From an uncultured Ruminococcus sp. (lineage in GTDB: Bacteria > Bacillota > Clostridia > Lachnospirales > Lachnospiraceae), in assembly GCA_900066355.1 (NCBI GenBank), contig FMEL01000017.1, positions 12,980-76,979 on the forward strand: 64,000 nt of DNA. The letters are read 5' to 3'. A program made the translations under genes and the position numbers. Shown here piece by piece: positions 17,504-25,945 of the stretch. Within the stretch, counting starts at the first letter, position 1; every line of letters starts with the position of its first letter. The notes under the pieces were generated by a model, which saw only the letters and a list, made by a program, of their open reading frames with translations, was not told the origin of the DNA and made no database searches.

Positions 17504-19117
17504 ATGAAACAGATTTACAAGAAACTTCTCGCCGCTGTATTGGGCGTGAGTATGCTTCTGTCTATGGTCGGCTGTGGTCAGAATGATACCTCCGATCAGA
17601 CGCAGACTGGCGGTGAAAACGAAGCGAAGGTACTGACGATCGTCACGGCTAAGGAATTGGACAGCCTTACGACACTGACCATGAACAAGGAAAACAATAT
17701 TGCCTGTGGCCTGGTCTATGAGACTTTAGTCGCCTATGAGGACGGGGAAATTGTTCCCGAACTGGCCGAGGAATGGGGATGGGATGAGACAAATACTGTC
17801 CTTACCTTTAAGCTCCGTCAGGATGTTGCTTTTACAGATGGAGCCGCTTTTAATGCGGAAAGCGTAAAGAAAATTCTGGACTTTGACCGTTCCAACCCTA
17901 ATTTTAGCGGTATCAAGGGCATTTACAACATTGAAAGCGTAGAGGTTGTTGACGAATACACGGTGGCCGTTCATTATGCTGCCCCTTGCTTCTCTTATAT
18001 CAATGACTTCTGCTTCCAGAATGTTGCTGGTATGATGTCCCCGAATGTGTTTGAAGCTGAAAACTTCCAGACATTCACAGATGTTGTCGGCACTGGTCCA
18101 TACATCCGCGAAGAAATGATTTCCGGTGACTGCACCCGTTTTGTCAGAAATGAAAACTATTGGGGCGAAGCTCCTTACTATGATGAAGTTGTCATAAAGT
18201 ATATCCCGGAGGCATCTTCCAGACTTCAGGCATTACAGACTGGTGAGGTTGACCTGATTTACGGTGCTGACCTTCTCAGCTATGATGACTATAATCAGGC
18301 TCTTTCTCTGGATGGGATCGAGGGCGCAATCAATGATGGAAATACCCTGACCCGGAACCTGGTTCTGAATGCGACCAGCGAAATTTTGAGCGATCTTAAG
18401 GTTCGCCAGGCGATTGCATACGCTGTCAATAAGGAAGAAATCACCAAGGGCCTGACCTATGGATACGAAACTCCGGCCACCAGCCTGTTTGCACCCGGAG
18501 CGCCCTACACAGACATTACTTATAACAGCACATGGAGCTATGATCTGGATAAAGCAAATGCACTTCTGGATGAAGCTGGATGGGTGATGAATGAAAGCAC
18601 TGGTATCCGTGAAAAAGATGGACAGCAGCTTTCCCTGAATTACACCTATTGGACTGATCTTTCTCTTGCACAGGACATGGCTCTTGCAATTAAGACCCAG
18701 CTTGCAGAGGTTGGTATTGACGTAACCACTACCGGCCAGGATCAGATGACCTGGTGGACCGAAGGCGTTGCAGGAAATTATGACATTACAACATGGAATA
18801 CAGAAGGGTCTTATACTGAACCGCACAAGTTCCTGCAGGAATCCCTCGGTGCTGATCCTCATGCTATTTCCTTGCAGGCACTTGAGGATTTCCAGAGCTA
18901 TTCGGATGCGGTAAATGCGTTCTCCACCTCTGCTGATCCCGAAGTGGTTCAGAGTGCGATTGCTACTGCACTGAATGTTTCCAACGACAATGTGATTGAC
19001 CTTCCGATCTCCTATTCTAAGGATCTGGTTGTATATAATTCCTCCAAAATCGCCGGATATACTTTCTCCAGCGTGCCACAGTTCTTTGAGATCGATAACG
19101 TACAGCCTGCGGAATAA
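17504..19117 (+). CDS. Solute-binding lipoprotein, family 5 (OppA/NikA type)
   Basis: Extracellular substrate-binding component, 537 residues. A lipoprotein signal (charged KQIYKKL, hydrophobic stretch, lipobox LSMVGC) would anchor it to the membrane by Cys24. The mature protein has the class 5 segments LAEEWGWDETNTVLTFKLRQ, GTGPYIREE and RNENYWGEAPYYDEVV. Family members bind nickel, heme, peptides, sugars or metal-opine complexes, so ligand identity cannot be read from sequence. As the last gene of an operon next to metallophore synthetases, it is a good candidate receptor for the metal-loaded product. Confidence 0.9.
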   Translation: MKQIYKKLLAAVLGVSMLLSMVGCGQNDTSDQTQTGGENEAKVLTIVTAKELDSLTTLTMNKENNIACGLVYETLVAYEDGEIVPELAEEWGWDETNTVLTFKLRQDVAFTDGAAFNAESVKKILDFDRSNPNFSGIKGIYNIESVEVVDEYTVAVHYAAPCFSYINDFCFQNVAGMMSPNVFEAENFQTFTDVVGTGPYIREEMISGDCTRFVRNENYWGEAPYYDEVVIKYIPEASSRLQALQTGEVDLIYGADLLSYDDYNQALSLDGIEGAINDGNTLTRNLVLNATSEILSDLKVRQAIAYAVNKEEITKGLTYGYETPATSLFAPGAPYTDITYNSTWSYDLDKANALLDEAGWVMNESTGIREKDGQQLSLNYTYWTDLSLAQDMALAIKTQLAEVGIDVTTTGQDQMTWWTEGVAGNYDITTWNTEGSYTEPHKFLQESLGADPHAISLQALEDFQSYSDAVNAFSTSADPEVVQSAIATALNVSNDNVIDLPISYSKDLVVYNSSKIAGYTFSSVPQFFEIDNVQPAE

Positions 19118-19157
19118 ATATAATCCAATGTCTAAATGGAGTGTTTAACGCCCTATC

Positions 19158-19190
19158 AGAGTGGCAGAAAATAGCCGAATAGATATAATA
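19158..19190 (+). promoter_or_regulatory. Candidate operator-promoter of the YbtPQ-like operon (site B)
   Basis: AGAGTGGCAGAAAATAGCC then GAATAGATATAAT: near-repeat of site A at 14124, with a consensus -10 TATAAT at 19184-19189. No convincing -35 hexamer is visible at the right distance, as expected for an activator-dependent promoter. Confidence 0.5.
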
Positions 19191-19227
19191 GAGGTTGGTT
19201 AGAAGTGTTTAACCAATCTCTATTTTT
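19190..19227 (+). terminator. Terminator-like hairpin overlapping site B
   Basis: AGAGGTTGGTTA pairs with TAACCAATCTCT (one G-T pair) around an eight-base loop and is followed by ATTTTTAT. It would terminate the upstream importer operon. A transcript starting at the -10 of site B would begin inside the left arm and so escape it. Confidence 0.65.
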
Positions 19228-19248
19228 ATGAAAAGGAGCGTATGTGAA

Positions 19249-20988
19249 ATGGACAAGAAAGATAATCCCATGTCCAGACTGATGGAACTTGCCGCTCCAT
19301 ATAAGGGTGAATATGTTCTTTCAGTGATTTTGGCAATCCTGGGTGTTGCCGCCGGATTGCTGCCGTTTTTTGCAGTTTCAAAAATTGTGATTCTCTTGAT
19401 GGATGGAGAGACATCTGTGTCCGTCTATATGGAGTGGTGTCTGATTGCGGGAATTGGTTTCCTTGGGAAAGTATGCTTTGCAAATTTCTCTACTTTAGTT
19501 TCCCATACGGCCACTTTCGCAACTCTGGCGGAGATCCGCCTGAAACTAGCAGATAAACTTACCAGGGTTCCGATGGGCTATATGATTAACACCCCATCGG
19601 GAGAATTAAAAAATGTCTTGGTAGATCGTGTGGAGGGAATGGAAACGACCCTTGCGCATTTAGTACCGGAGCTGACAGCGAATCTCTGTATTCCGATTTG
19701 TATTCTGATTTACCTACTGTTTTTGGATTGGAGAATGGCGCTGGCTGCATTGATTACCCTGCCGATTGGTATGTTGTGCTATAAGGGAATGGCAAATGGA
19801 TATGAAGAAAAATTCCAGGGTCTTATTATGCGCATGCGTAAAATGACCAGCACTGTGGTTGAGTATATCGGCGGAATAGAAGTCATTAAGGCGTTTAATC
19901 AGTCTGCTAATTCTTACCAGAAATATTCAGATGCCGTTGAAGATAATGCGGCCTATGCTGTGAACTGGATGAAAAGCGTGCAGCTTTACAAATCCATGCT
20001 TGTTACAATCTGGCCCAGTGTGTTAGTGTGTGTTCTTCCTATTGGCTGTGTCCTGTACCGGAACGGGAGCCTGAGCGTTCCGGCATTTGTTACCTGTATC
20101 GTGCTGTCATTGGGTATTATCACACCAATTTTAAATGCCATGAACTTTACGGACAGCATTTCTCAAATGAAATCAGTAGTCGGGGAATTGTGCGCCGTAT
20201 TGGATGAAAAAGAACTGGATCGCCCGGAAACGCCGGTGTCTATTCATTCTTCCAATATTGTGTTAGAAAACGTCAGCTTTTCGTATGAAAGCGAAAAGCC
20301 ATTGCTAAAAAATATCAACCTTTCTATTCCAGAAAACAGCATTACCGCTTTTGTCGGTCCCAGTGGCGGCGGCAAGTCTACCATTACGAAGCTGATTGCG
20401 GGATTTTGGGATGTAACAAACGGAACTGTCAAGTTAGACGGAACAGATATTCGCAAAATTCCGTTGTCACAGCTTATGGATAACATCGCTTATATTTCAC
20501 AGGACAACTATCTTTTTGACGAAACTGTTTTAGAAAATATCCGTATGGGAAAACCATCCGCAACGGATGAAGAAGTATATCAGGCTGCCAGAGATTGTGG
20601 CTGCTATGATTTCATTCTGAATCTGGAAAATGGATTCCATACAGTTGTCGGAGGTGCAGGAGGTCACTTGTCGGGCGGTGAGCGCCAGAGAATTGCGATT
20701 GCCCGCGCTGTACTGAAAAATGCGCCGATTGTTATTCTTGACGAGGCAACCGCTTACATTGACGCCGAGAATGAAGCCTTAATTCAAGAGGCAATGGCAA
20801 AAGTGATTGCCGGGAAAACCGTTCTGATGATTGCGCACCGTCTTTCTACGATTACCGATGCAGATAAAATTGTTGTCATAAAAGATGGGCAGATTATTGA
20901 CGAAGGAACACATGAAAACTTATTGACTTCCTGTACGCTCTATCAGGAAATGTGGAAAGCGCACATGGACACAAAAGATGTGGCGTAG
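19249..20988 (+). CDS. YbtP-like ABC half transporter (membrane-ATPase fusion)
   Basis: 579-residue protein with an N-terminal six-helix type IV ABC membrane domain (~15-310) and a C-terminal ATPase (~340-560): Walker A GPSGGGKST, signature LSGGERQRIAIARA, Walker B IVILDEATAYID, switch region IAHRLST. The start at ATG 19249 is preferred to 19228 because AAGGAG at 19233 precedes it. With its partner gene, 11 bases downstream, it forms a heterodimer resembling YbtP/YbtQ and IrtA/IrtB, exporter-fold transporters that import ferric siderophores. Exporter function is a serious alternative; sequence alone does not fix direction. Its position downstream of an AraC regulator and NRPS genes favours a metallophore role. 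Confidence 0.87.
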   Translation: MDKKDNPMSRLMELAAPYKGEYVLSVILAILGVAAGLLPFFAVSKIVILLMDGETSVSVYMEWCLIAGIGFLGKVCFANFSTLVSHTATFATLAEIRLKLADKLTRVPMGYMINTPSGELKNVLVDRVEGMETTLAHLVPELTANLCIPICILIYLLFLDWRMALAALITLPIGMLCYKGMANGYEEKFQGLIMRMRKMTSTVVEYIGGIEVIKAFNQSANSYQKYSDAVEDNAAYAVNWMKSVQLYKSMLVTIWPSVLVCVLPIGCVLYRNGSLSVPAFVTCIVLSLGIITPILNAMNFTDSISQMKSVVGELCAVLDEKELDRPETPVSIHSSNIVLENVSFSYESEKPLLKNINLSIPENSITAFVGPSGGGKSTITKLIAGFWDVTNGTVKLDGTDIRKIPLSQLMDNIAYISQDNYLFDETVLENIRMGKPSATDEEVYQAARDCGCYDFILNLENGFHTVVGGAGGHLSGGERQRIAIARAVLKNAPIVILDEATAYIDAENEALIQEAMAKVIAGKTVLMIAHRLSTITDADKIVVIKDGQIIDEGTHENLLTSCTLYQEMWKAHMDTKDVA

Positions 20989-20999
20989 GAGGTGCGAAG

Positions 21000-22730
21000 A
21001 TGATAAAGACATTAAGCAAGATTTATCAGTTTTCAGGGAAAATGCAGGGGACAATGAAAAAAGCTATCCTTTTTTCTGTCCTGCACTCCCTTTTTGATAT
21101 GATGTCCTTTGGAGCATTAGCCATGGTTTTTTCGGGTTTAACAGACGGTTTTACTACGTCTATGATCTGGATGATATTTGGAATCACCCTGGCAAGTATG
21201 CTGCTTAAAATTTATTGCAGCTACATTTCAGATTTCGGCAAGGTGCAAATTGGATATTTTATGTGCGCGGAGAAACGGATTCATATTGGAGATCGCATGA
21301 AATATATGCCGATGGGGTATTTCAACGATCACAATTTGGGGAATTTGACTTCTGTCGTCACTACGACTATGGGCGATATTGAAAATAATGCGTCCATGGT
21401 GCTAACCAACATATTAGGCGGCTATATCCATGCAGCGATTATTACTATTGTTATGCTCTGTATCGACTGGCGGATCGGACTGACGATTTTGTGCGGGATT
21501 CTGCTTTTTACATGGTGCATCGGCCGGTTACAGAAAAAATCGGAAACGGTTTCGCCACAAAGACAGCAGGCCCAGGAGACTCTCGTTTCTAATGTACTGG
21601 AATACGTTCAAGGGATGCTGATTGTAAAATCCTTTAATCTCGGTCAAAATTCCAATAGCAAAATGAGACAGGCAATTCTGGACAGCAAGGATAAAAATCT
21701 GAAATTAGAGCGTACATTCGTCCCTTACAATATGCTGCAACAAATCATTCTCTACGGAACAAGTATTCTTGTTATAGTGGAGGGGTTGTACTTTTACCTG
21801 AATGGAACGATGGCGCTTTCCATTTGCCTGCTTATGACAGTAGCATCATTTATGCTCTTTAGTCAGCTTCAGTCGGCGGGGAATACTTCCTCTCTCCTGC
21901 GGTTACTGGATGTTTCGATTGACAAGGTAAACGAAATTGATAACACGCCCGTTATGGACGAACATGGTAAACCTATTAATCCCCCAAATTATAATATTGT
22001 TTTTGATGATGTTTCTTTTTCCTATGGAGAACACAAGATTCTGGATCATGTGAGCCTCTCTATTCCCGAAAAAACCGTAACGGCTATTGTTGGTCCGTCC
22101 GGTGCCGGAAAAAGTACGCTTTGTAACCTAATCGCTCGATTCTGGGATGTTGACGATGGAAAAATTACAATCGGCGGTATAGATGTTCGAGATTACACAC
22201 TGGACAGTCTGCTCACCAATATCAGTGAGGTATTCCAGAAGGTATATCTTTTTGCTGATACCATAGAAAATAATATCAAATTCGGCAATCCAGCGGCTTC
22301 CCATAACGAAGTTGTAAAAGCAGCTCAAAAGGCGTGCTGCCATGATTTTATTATGAGTCTGCCTGATGGCTACGACACCGTTATTGGTGAGGGAGGCGCT
22401 ACATTGTCCGGTGGTGAAAAACAACGGATTTCGATTGCCAGAGCAATCTTGAAAGACGCTCCTATCATCATTTTAGACGAAGCTACATCAAGTGTTGATC
22501 CAGAGAATGAAAATCTTCTGATGGGCGCTATTTCAGAGCTGACGAAGAATAAAACGGTTATTATGATAGCTCATCGGCTAAAAACAGTCAGAAATGCGGA
22601 TCAGATTTTTGTATTGTCAGGTGGTCACATTGTTCAGACAGGCAAACATGAGGATTTGATAAGGCAGCCTGGTATTTATGCAGATTTCATTGGTATTCGT
22701 AAGAAAGCGATTGGATGGAAATTGAGATAA
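21000..22730 (+). CDS. YbtQ-like ABC half transporter (membrane-ATPase fusion)
   Basis: Partner of the preceding half transporter, 576 residues, same layout: membrane domain (~20-310), then ATPase with Walker A GPSGAGKST, signature LSGGEKQRISIARA, Walker B IIILDEATSSVD and IAHRLKT. The ATG at 21000 follows GGAGGTG; earlier in-frame ATG 20952 lies inside the previous gene. Both nucleotide sites look intact. This is the last gene of the metallophore-related region before mobile DNA begins. Confidence 0.87.
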   Translation: MIKTLSKIYQFSGKMQGTMKKAILFSVLHSLFDMMSFGALAMVFSGLTDGFTTSMIWMIFGITLASMLLKIYCSYISDFGKVQIGYFMCAEKRIHIGDRMKYMPMGYFNDHNLGNLTSVVTTTMGDIENNASMVLTNILGGYIHAAIITIVMLCIDWRIGLTILCGILLFTWCIGRLQKKSETVSPQRQQAQETLVSNVLEYVQGMLIVKSFNLGQNSNSKMRQAILDSKDKNLKLERTFVPYNMLQQIILYGTSILVIVEGLYFYLNGTMALSICLLMTVASFMLFSQLQSAGNTSSLLRLLDVSIDKVNEIDNTPVMDEHGKPINPPNYNIVFDDVSFSYGEHKILDHVSLSIPEKTVTAIVGPSGAGKSTLCNLIARFWDVDDGKITIGGIDVRDYTLDSLLTNISEVFQKVYLFADTIENNIKFGNPAASHNEVVKAAQKACCHDFIMSLPDGYDTVIGEGGATLSGGEKQRISIARAILKDAPIIILDEATSSVDPENENLLMGAISELTKNKTVIMIAHRLKTVRNADQIFVLSGGHIVQTGKHEDLIRQPGIYADFIGIRKKAIGWKLR

Positions 22731-22740
22731 GAGCTCCTAC

Positions 22741-22806
22741 TTCCAGAGTAGTACGGACAGTTCGCTTCTCTATATAGACCATTGCAGGGAGGGACAGATC
22801 GAAAAT
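22741..22806 (+). pseudogene. Possible AraC-type regulator fragment
   Basis: One frame reads SSLLYIDHCREGQIEN, closely matching the INHCREGRFE segment in the sensing half of the AraC-type regulator at 13134, then falls apart. About 20 residues only, so this is a weak call. It would mean a second regulator of the same family once followed the transporter pair and was cut by the arrival of mobile DNA. Confidence 0.3.
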
Positions 22807-22881
22807 GTTATACATTTGGTTATGTGCCACATTATACATTAAGAAAAAATGAGATTGGAACTTTGGGAAGAGTCAGAAGAA

Positions 22882-22914
22882 GATGAATGAGGGCACAAAG
22901 TGCCCTCATTCATC
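22882..22914 (-). terminator. Perfect 15-bp hairpin at the end of the relaxase gene
   Basis: GATGAATGAGGGCAC-AAA-GTGCCCTCATTCATC, overlapping the relaxase stop codon. No strong T tract on either side, but the stem is perfect and the position fits a bidirectional end of transcription at the left edge of the mobile region. Confidence 0.6.
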
Positions 22915-24285
22915 TCTCGAGATAGGTACTGATTCTCGTTTTGTCTGAAGTGAATCGGATTTTACATTTGGAGTATACATCAAAGCAATGAAATTCTGCT
23001 GGATGATATCTAGTGTCTTCTGTTTTTTCTGTAATTCCTGTTTTTCGCGGACAGTAGCTGCCTGTTCAGATTCAAGATTTTCAATCCGTTTTTGGATTTT
23101 ATTAGAGCTTGGGATTTTGGTAACACCGAGATCCTGAAGCTCTTTTTTTAGTGAATCGTGGAGCTGGTATTCTGCCTGATGCTTGGTTCGGTATGCTTTT
23201 GGATTTTTAGCAGATCTGCAATCTTCAATCACTTTACGGCAAAGCCGGTAAGAATCACAGTGTTTCTGAATGATTTTCTGTGTGCTCAGCTCACTGTTGA
23301 TTTGCGTTATTCTCTGCTCAGCCGCTTTAACAGAAGCATTAACATCAGAAAGATGCTGCTGGAAATCTTCATAATTCAGTAGGTTATTTTCGGAAAGATA
23401 GTTGAAGGTGCGGGCCGCCTCTTTCAAATTATTGAGCTTTGCCCATCGTTCAAATCCTTCTCGATTGCCGGTTGTAACATACGTGGAGATATTGATATAC
23501 AGGCGGGCTTCTCTGGACAGATGCTTTGGAGCTTTTACTTTGCTACGATTTTTTGCCAGGCGGATGCGAACATTTTCTTCGGAATAATAGCTTCCGAGAG
23601 ATTTCATATAAGTGAAGTTTTTCTGCTCTGGTGCACGGAAGGACAGGTGCTTTCCTTGGCGGATTTCATATCCGGCTAACTGCATCTTTTGCAGAAATTC
23701 CTCATAGTTGATGGAAGCCCAGATTGCCTTATCAACCGCAACACGTAGCTTGGCTTTCCAACTGGTGCCACGATGATATTCCATGTTCTCTTTATAGCTT
23801 TTGCCTTTTTCTCCGATTGGCATACTGGTGGTAAGTCCGTTTTCATGGCAGATACGATTACTGATCCGGCAGAGTTTATGGTAGCTCCGCTTATTGGAAA
23901 CATACTTGTGATGATCAACAAAGCTTGCAGCGTTGAAGATGATGTGATTGTGAATATGATTTTTGTCAACGTGGGTGCTGATCACATACTCATATTTTCC
24001 TTTTAGTACTTCATCTGCGAATTGCTGTCCTAAGCGATGGGCGGTTTCGGCATCAACTTCTCCAGGTTTGAACGACTGGATCAGATGAAATGCCAGGTTA
24101 TCACCTTTATCCATTCCATTCTTTTTTGCCATTTCTCTAGTCATAGAAAATTCAAGATCTGCAGTTTCCGGGGAACAGCCAAAACTGGAAACTAACAGTT
24201 TTTCTTCTGTTTTATCTGGATTTGTGATGTAGTCCAGAGCTTTCTTGTCTGTTACTTTAATGGGGAAGATCTTAAGATACGCCAT
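22906..24285 (-). CDS. Relaxase/mobilization nuclease (MobP/VirD2 superfamily)
   Basis: 459-residue DNA-nicking transfer protein. The N-terminal nuclease has a candidate catalytic tyrosine (Tyr19, ALDYITNP) and the metal-binding His cluster H105-VDKN-H110-I-H112-N-H114-IIFN. The C-terminal half is charged and partly coiled-coil (~320-440), typical of the non-catalytic part. It would nick its origin of transfer and pilot one strand into a recipient using a coupling protein and secretion channel from another element, since none is encoded here. It overlaps the MobC-like gene by 34 bases. Confidence 0.92.
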   Translation of the reverse strand: MAYLKIFPIKVTDKKALDYITNPDKTEEKLLVSSFGCSPETADLEFSMTREMAKKNGMDKGDNLAFHLIQSFKPGEVDAETAHRLGQQFADEVLKGKYEYVISTHVDKNHIHNHIIFNAASFVDHHKYVSNKRSYHKLCRISNRICHENGLTTSMPIGEKGKSYKENMEYHRGTSWKAKLRVAVDKAIWASINYEEFLQKMQLAGYEIRQGKHLSFRAPEQKNFTYMKSLGSYYSEENVRIRLAKNRSKVKAPKHLSREARLYINISTYVTTGNREGFERWAKLNNLKEAARTFNYLSENNLLNYEDFQQHLSDVNASVKAAEQRITQINSELSTQKIIQKHCDSYRLCRKVIEDCRSAKNPKAYRTKHQAEYQLHDSLKKELQDLGVTKIPSSNKIQKRIENLESEQAATVREKQELQKKQKTLDIIQQNFIALMYTPNVKSDSLQTKRESVPISRDE

Positions 24286-24575
24286 AATTCTTTCACCATC
24301 TCTTTCAATTCTTGCATTTCTTCCGGATATAGATCTCCGGTGGTATTTACCTTTTTTGCAATCTGGTTGATATTTACACCAATCTTGTGCATTTCCTCAT
24401 ACTGTTTCTTCAGTGGAGTGGTATCTGTGTTGACGATGTAACCGTCGATTGCCATTTTGCGAAGATAAGCTCCCATGTTTTTGGTCTTTGATTCAATCAT
24501 CTTTCTACGGATAAGCTTCCGTTCTTCTTCTGTGACATAGAAATGGATTTCTTTGCTTCTCTTTCTTTCAGCCAT
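24252..24575 (-). CDS. MobC-like relaxosome accessory protein
   Basis: 107-residue basic protein with the pattern of MobC/NikA-type relaxosome factors: a ribbon-helix-helix-like start (KEIHFYVTEEERKLIRRKM) and the conserved GVNINQIAKKVN segment. It would bind the origin of transfer and help the overlapping downstream relaxase melt and nick DNA. Start supported by AGAAAGGAGAAC upstream on the minus strand. Confidence 0.88.
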   Translation of the reverse strand: MAERKRSKEIHFYVTEEERKLIRRKMIESKTKNMGAYLRKMAIDGYIVNTDTTPLKKQYEEMHKIGVNINQIAKKVNTTGDLYPEEMQELKEMVKELWRILRSSPLK

Positions 24576-24629
24576 TGGCGTGTTCTCCTTTCTGAGAAGG
24601 TAGTAGTATCGTTGCTTTCAGCTTTTTTC

Positions 24630-24684
24630 AATTTAGGGCAGGGTTCCCTAAATTGGGATTTCCCGGAAGTGTATCCTCACTTCC
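24630..24684. other. Candidate origin of transfer for the MobC/relaxase pair
   Basis: Two inverted repeats lie just upstream of the MobC-like gene: AATTTAGGG/CCCTAAATT (24630-24654) and GGAAGTG/CACTTCC (24665-24684). Inside the second is GTATCCTC, similar to the YATCCTG nick core of IncP-type origins. The location next to the relaxosome genes fits, but the nick site is unproven. Confidence 0.45.
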
Positions 24685-24824
24685 TGTCCTTGCTGTTTTA
24701 CCCCTCTATTAGTTAAAGTCAGGAGAACCGGAAAAATGCAAAAGAATTTGGCAGGTAGTATGGGATACGAAAATGTGGTATGATTATGGGCAGGATATCA
24801 GAAAAATCAGGAGTTGAATAGATT

Positions 24825-25199
24825 GTGAAGAAAGAAGAAATTTTTGAATATGTGCAGAAACAGTATGGCACAATGCCGGAATATTTATGGAGTAAACTAT
24901 CGGACAGTGCAGTACTTCGACATAAAAATGGGAAATGGTATGCAGTGATCATGACGGTTGAAAAATCGAAACTGGGATTAGAGGGAAATGATCTGGTTGA
25001 AATCATGGATGTAAAGTGCGATCCAGAAATGACCAGCATGATTATTCAGACTTATGGATTTTTACCAGGATACCATATGAATAAACAGCACTGGGTCACG
25101 ATTTTACTGGATGGTTCAGTCAGTGAAGCGAAGATATTGGACTTTTTGGATATGAGCTATGACCTGATTGACGGAGCAGACAGAAAGGAAGAAAAATGA
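24825..25199 (+). CDS. MmcQ/YjbR family protein
   Basis: 124 residues with the compact MmcQ/YjbR fold pattern: an N-terminal helix (EEIFEYVQKQYG), LRHKNGKWYAVIMTV, a middle LVEIMDVKCDP and the KQHWVTILLDG strand. Family members bind DNA non-specifically or are of unknown role. It overlaps the following flavodoxin gene by four bases, suggesting co-expression. Probably cargo of the mobile element. Confidence 0.8.
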   Translation: MKKEEIFEYVQKQYGTMPEYLWSKLSDSAVLRHKNGKWYAVIMTVEKSKLGLEGNDLVEIMDVKCDPEMTSMIIQTYGFLPGYHMNKQHWVTILLDGSVSEAKILDFLDMSYDLIDGADRKEEK

Positions 25200-25630
25200 G
25201 AACAGCGATAGTATACGCATCTGTGCATCATGGAAATACAGAAAAATTAGTAAAGAGGATCGCAGAAGAATGTCAGGTGGATTTGATTGATGCTGTGAAA
25301 CAGCCAGATGCAGACCTGAGCAGTTATGATATGATTGGGTTTGCATCAGGAATCTATTTTTCAAAGTTTCATCAGTCGATATTGGAATTTGCAGAGAAGA
25401 ATCTACCGGACGACAAAAAGATATTTCTGATCTGTACTTATGGCGGGAGTGCTAATTATAAAACCATAGAGCAGATTTTGGATAAAAGACATGCCAGTGT
25501 GGTTGGAAAATTTGGCTGTAAAGGGTATGACACATTCGGACCATTTAAACTGGTTGGAGGTATTGCTAAAGACCATCCGAATGAAGAAGATATGAAAAAC
25601 GCAGCGGACTTCGTAAAAGGATTACACTGA
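25196..25630 (+). CDS. Flavodoxin-like protein
   Basis: 144-residue flavodoxin-domain protein. The FMN phosphate-binding loop is near the start (VYASVHHGNTEKLV), with FASGIYFSKFHQSI and CTYGGS forming the isoalloxazine-binding loops. It would carry electrons or act as an NAD(P)H-dependent oxidoreductase partner. Coupled to the preceding gene by an ATGA overlap. Its link to mobile element functions is not evident; likely cargo. Confidence 0.82.
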   Translation: MRTAIVYASVHHGNTEKLVKRIAEECQVDLIDAVKQPDADLSSYDMIGFASGIYFSKFHQSILEFAEKNLPDDKKIFLICTYGGSANYKTIEQILDKRHASVVGKFGCKGYDTFGPFKLVGGIAKDHPNEEDMKNAADFVKGLH

Positions 25631-25645
25631 TTTTTGAGTAAAAGG

Positions 25646-25674
25646 AAAACCGGGGATTTTACTCCTCGGTTTTC
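25646..25674. terminator. Terminator between convergent genes
   Basis: AAAACCGGGGA-TTTTAC-TCCTCGGTTTTC, with A and T runs on both sides, so it can serve the flavodoxin gene on one strand and the small repressor gene on the other. Confidence 0.65.
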
Positions 25675-25688
25675 TGGCAGTTGTGTTT

Positions 25689-25889
25689 CTAGTCTTCAAC
25701 CTGAAAAATATCTTCTACAGGCACTTTCAGGTAATGTGCCAGCCGGATTGCAATCTCAAGAGAGGGATTACGTTCTCCACGTTCGATGCGGCCTATAGTC
25801 TGGCTGCAGGAACCTATGGCTTCAGCCAAATCTGCTTGAATGAGATTCCGTTCTTCACGAATATCTTTTAGTGTATTATTGATTGCCAT
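25689..25889 (-). CDS. Small XRE-family (Cro/CI-type) regulator
   Basis: 66-residue single-domain DNA-binding protein: LKDIREERNLIQADLAEAIGSCSQTIGRIERG is a classic helix-turn-helix, ending with the YLKVPVEDIF helix. AAAGGAAG lies before the ATG. Proteins of this size usually regulate the neighbouring element genes. Target not evident. Confidence 0.85.
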   Translation of the reverse strand: MAINNTLKDIREERNLIQADLAEAIGSCSQTIGRIERGERNPSLEIAIRLAHYLKVPVEDIFQVED

Positions 25890-25945
25890 TCAATCACTTC
25901 CTTTGCTTATTGTTATCAGCAGGATCATGAACCTGCTGTTGAAAT

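Noticed and set aside
22810..22880. Short frame reading CYTFGYVPHYTLRKNEIG before the relaxase
   Set aside because: No start or ribosome site and no family recognised; too short to call.
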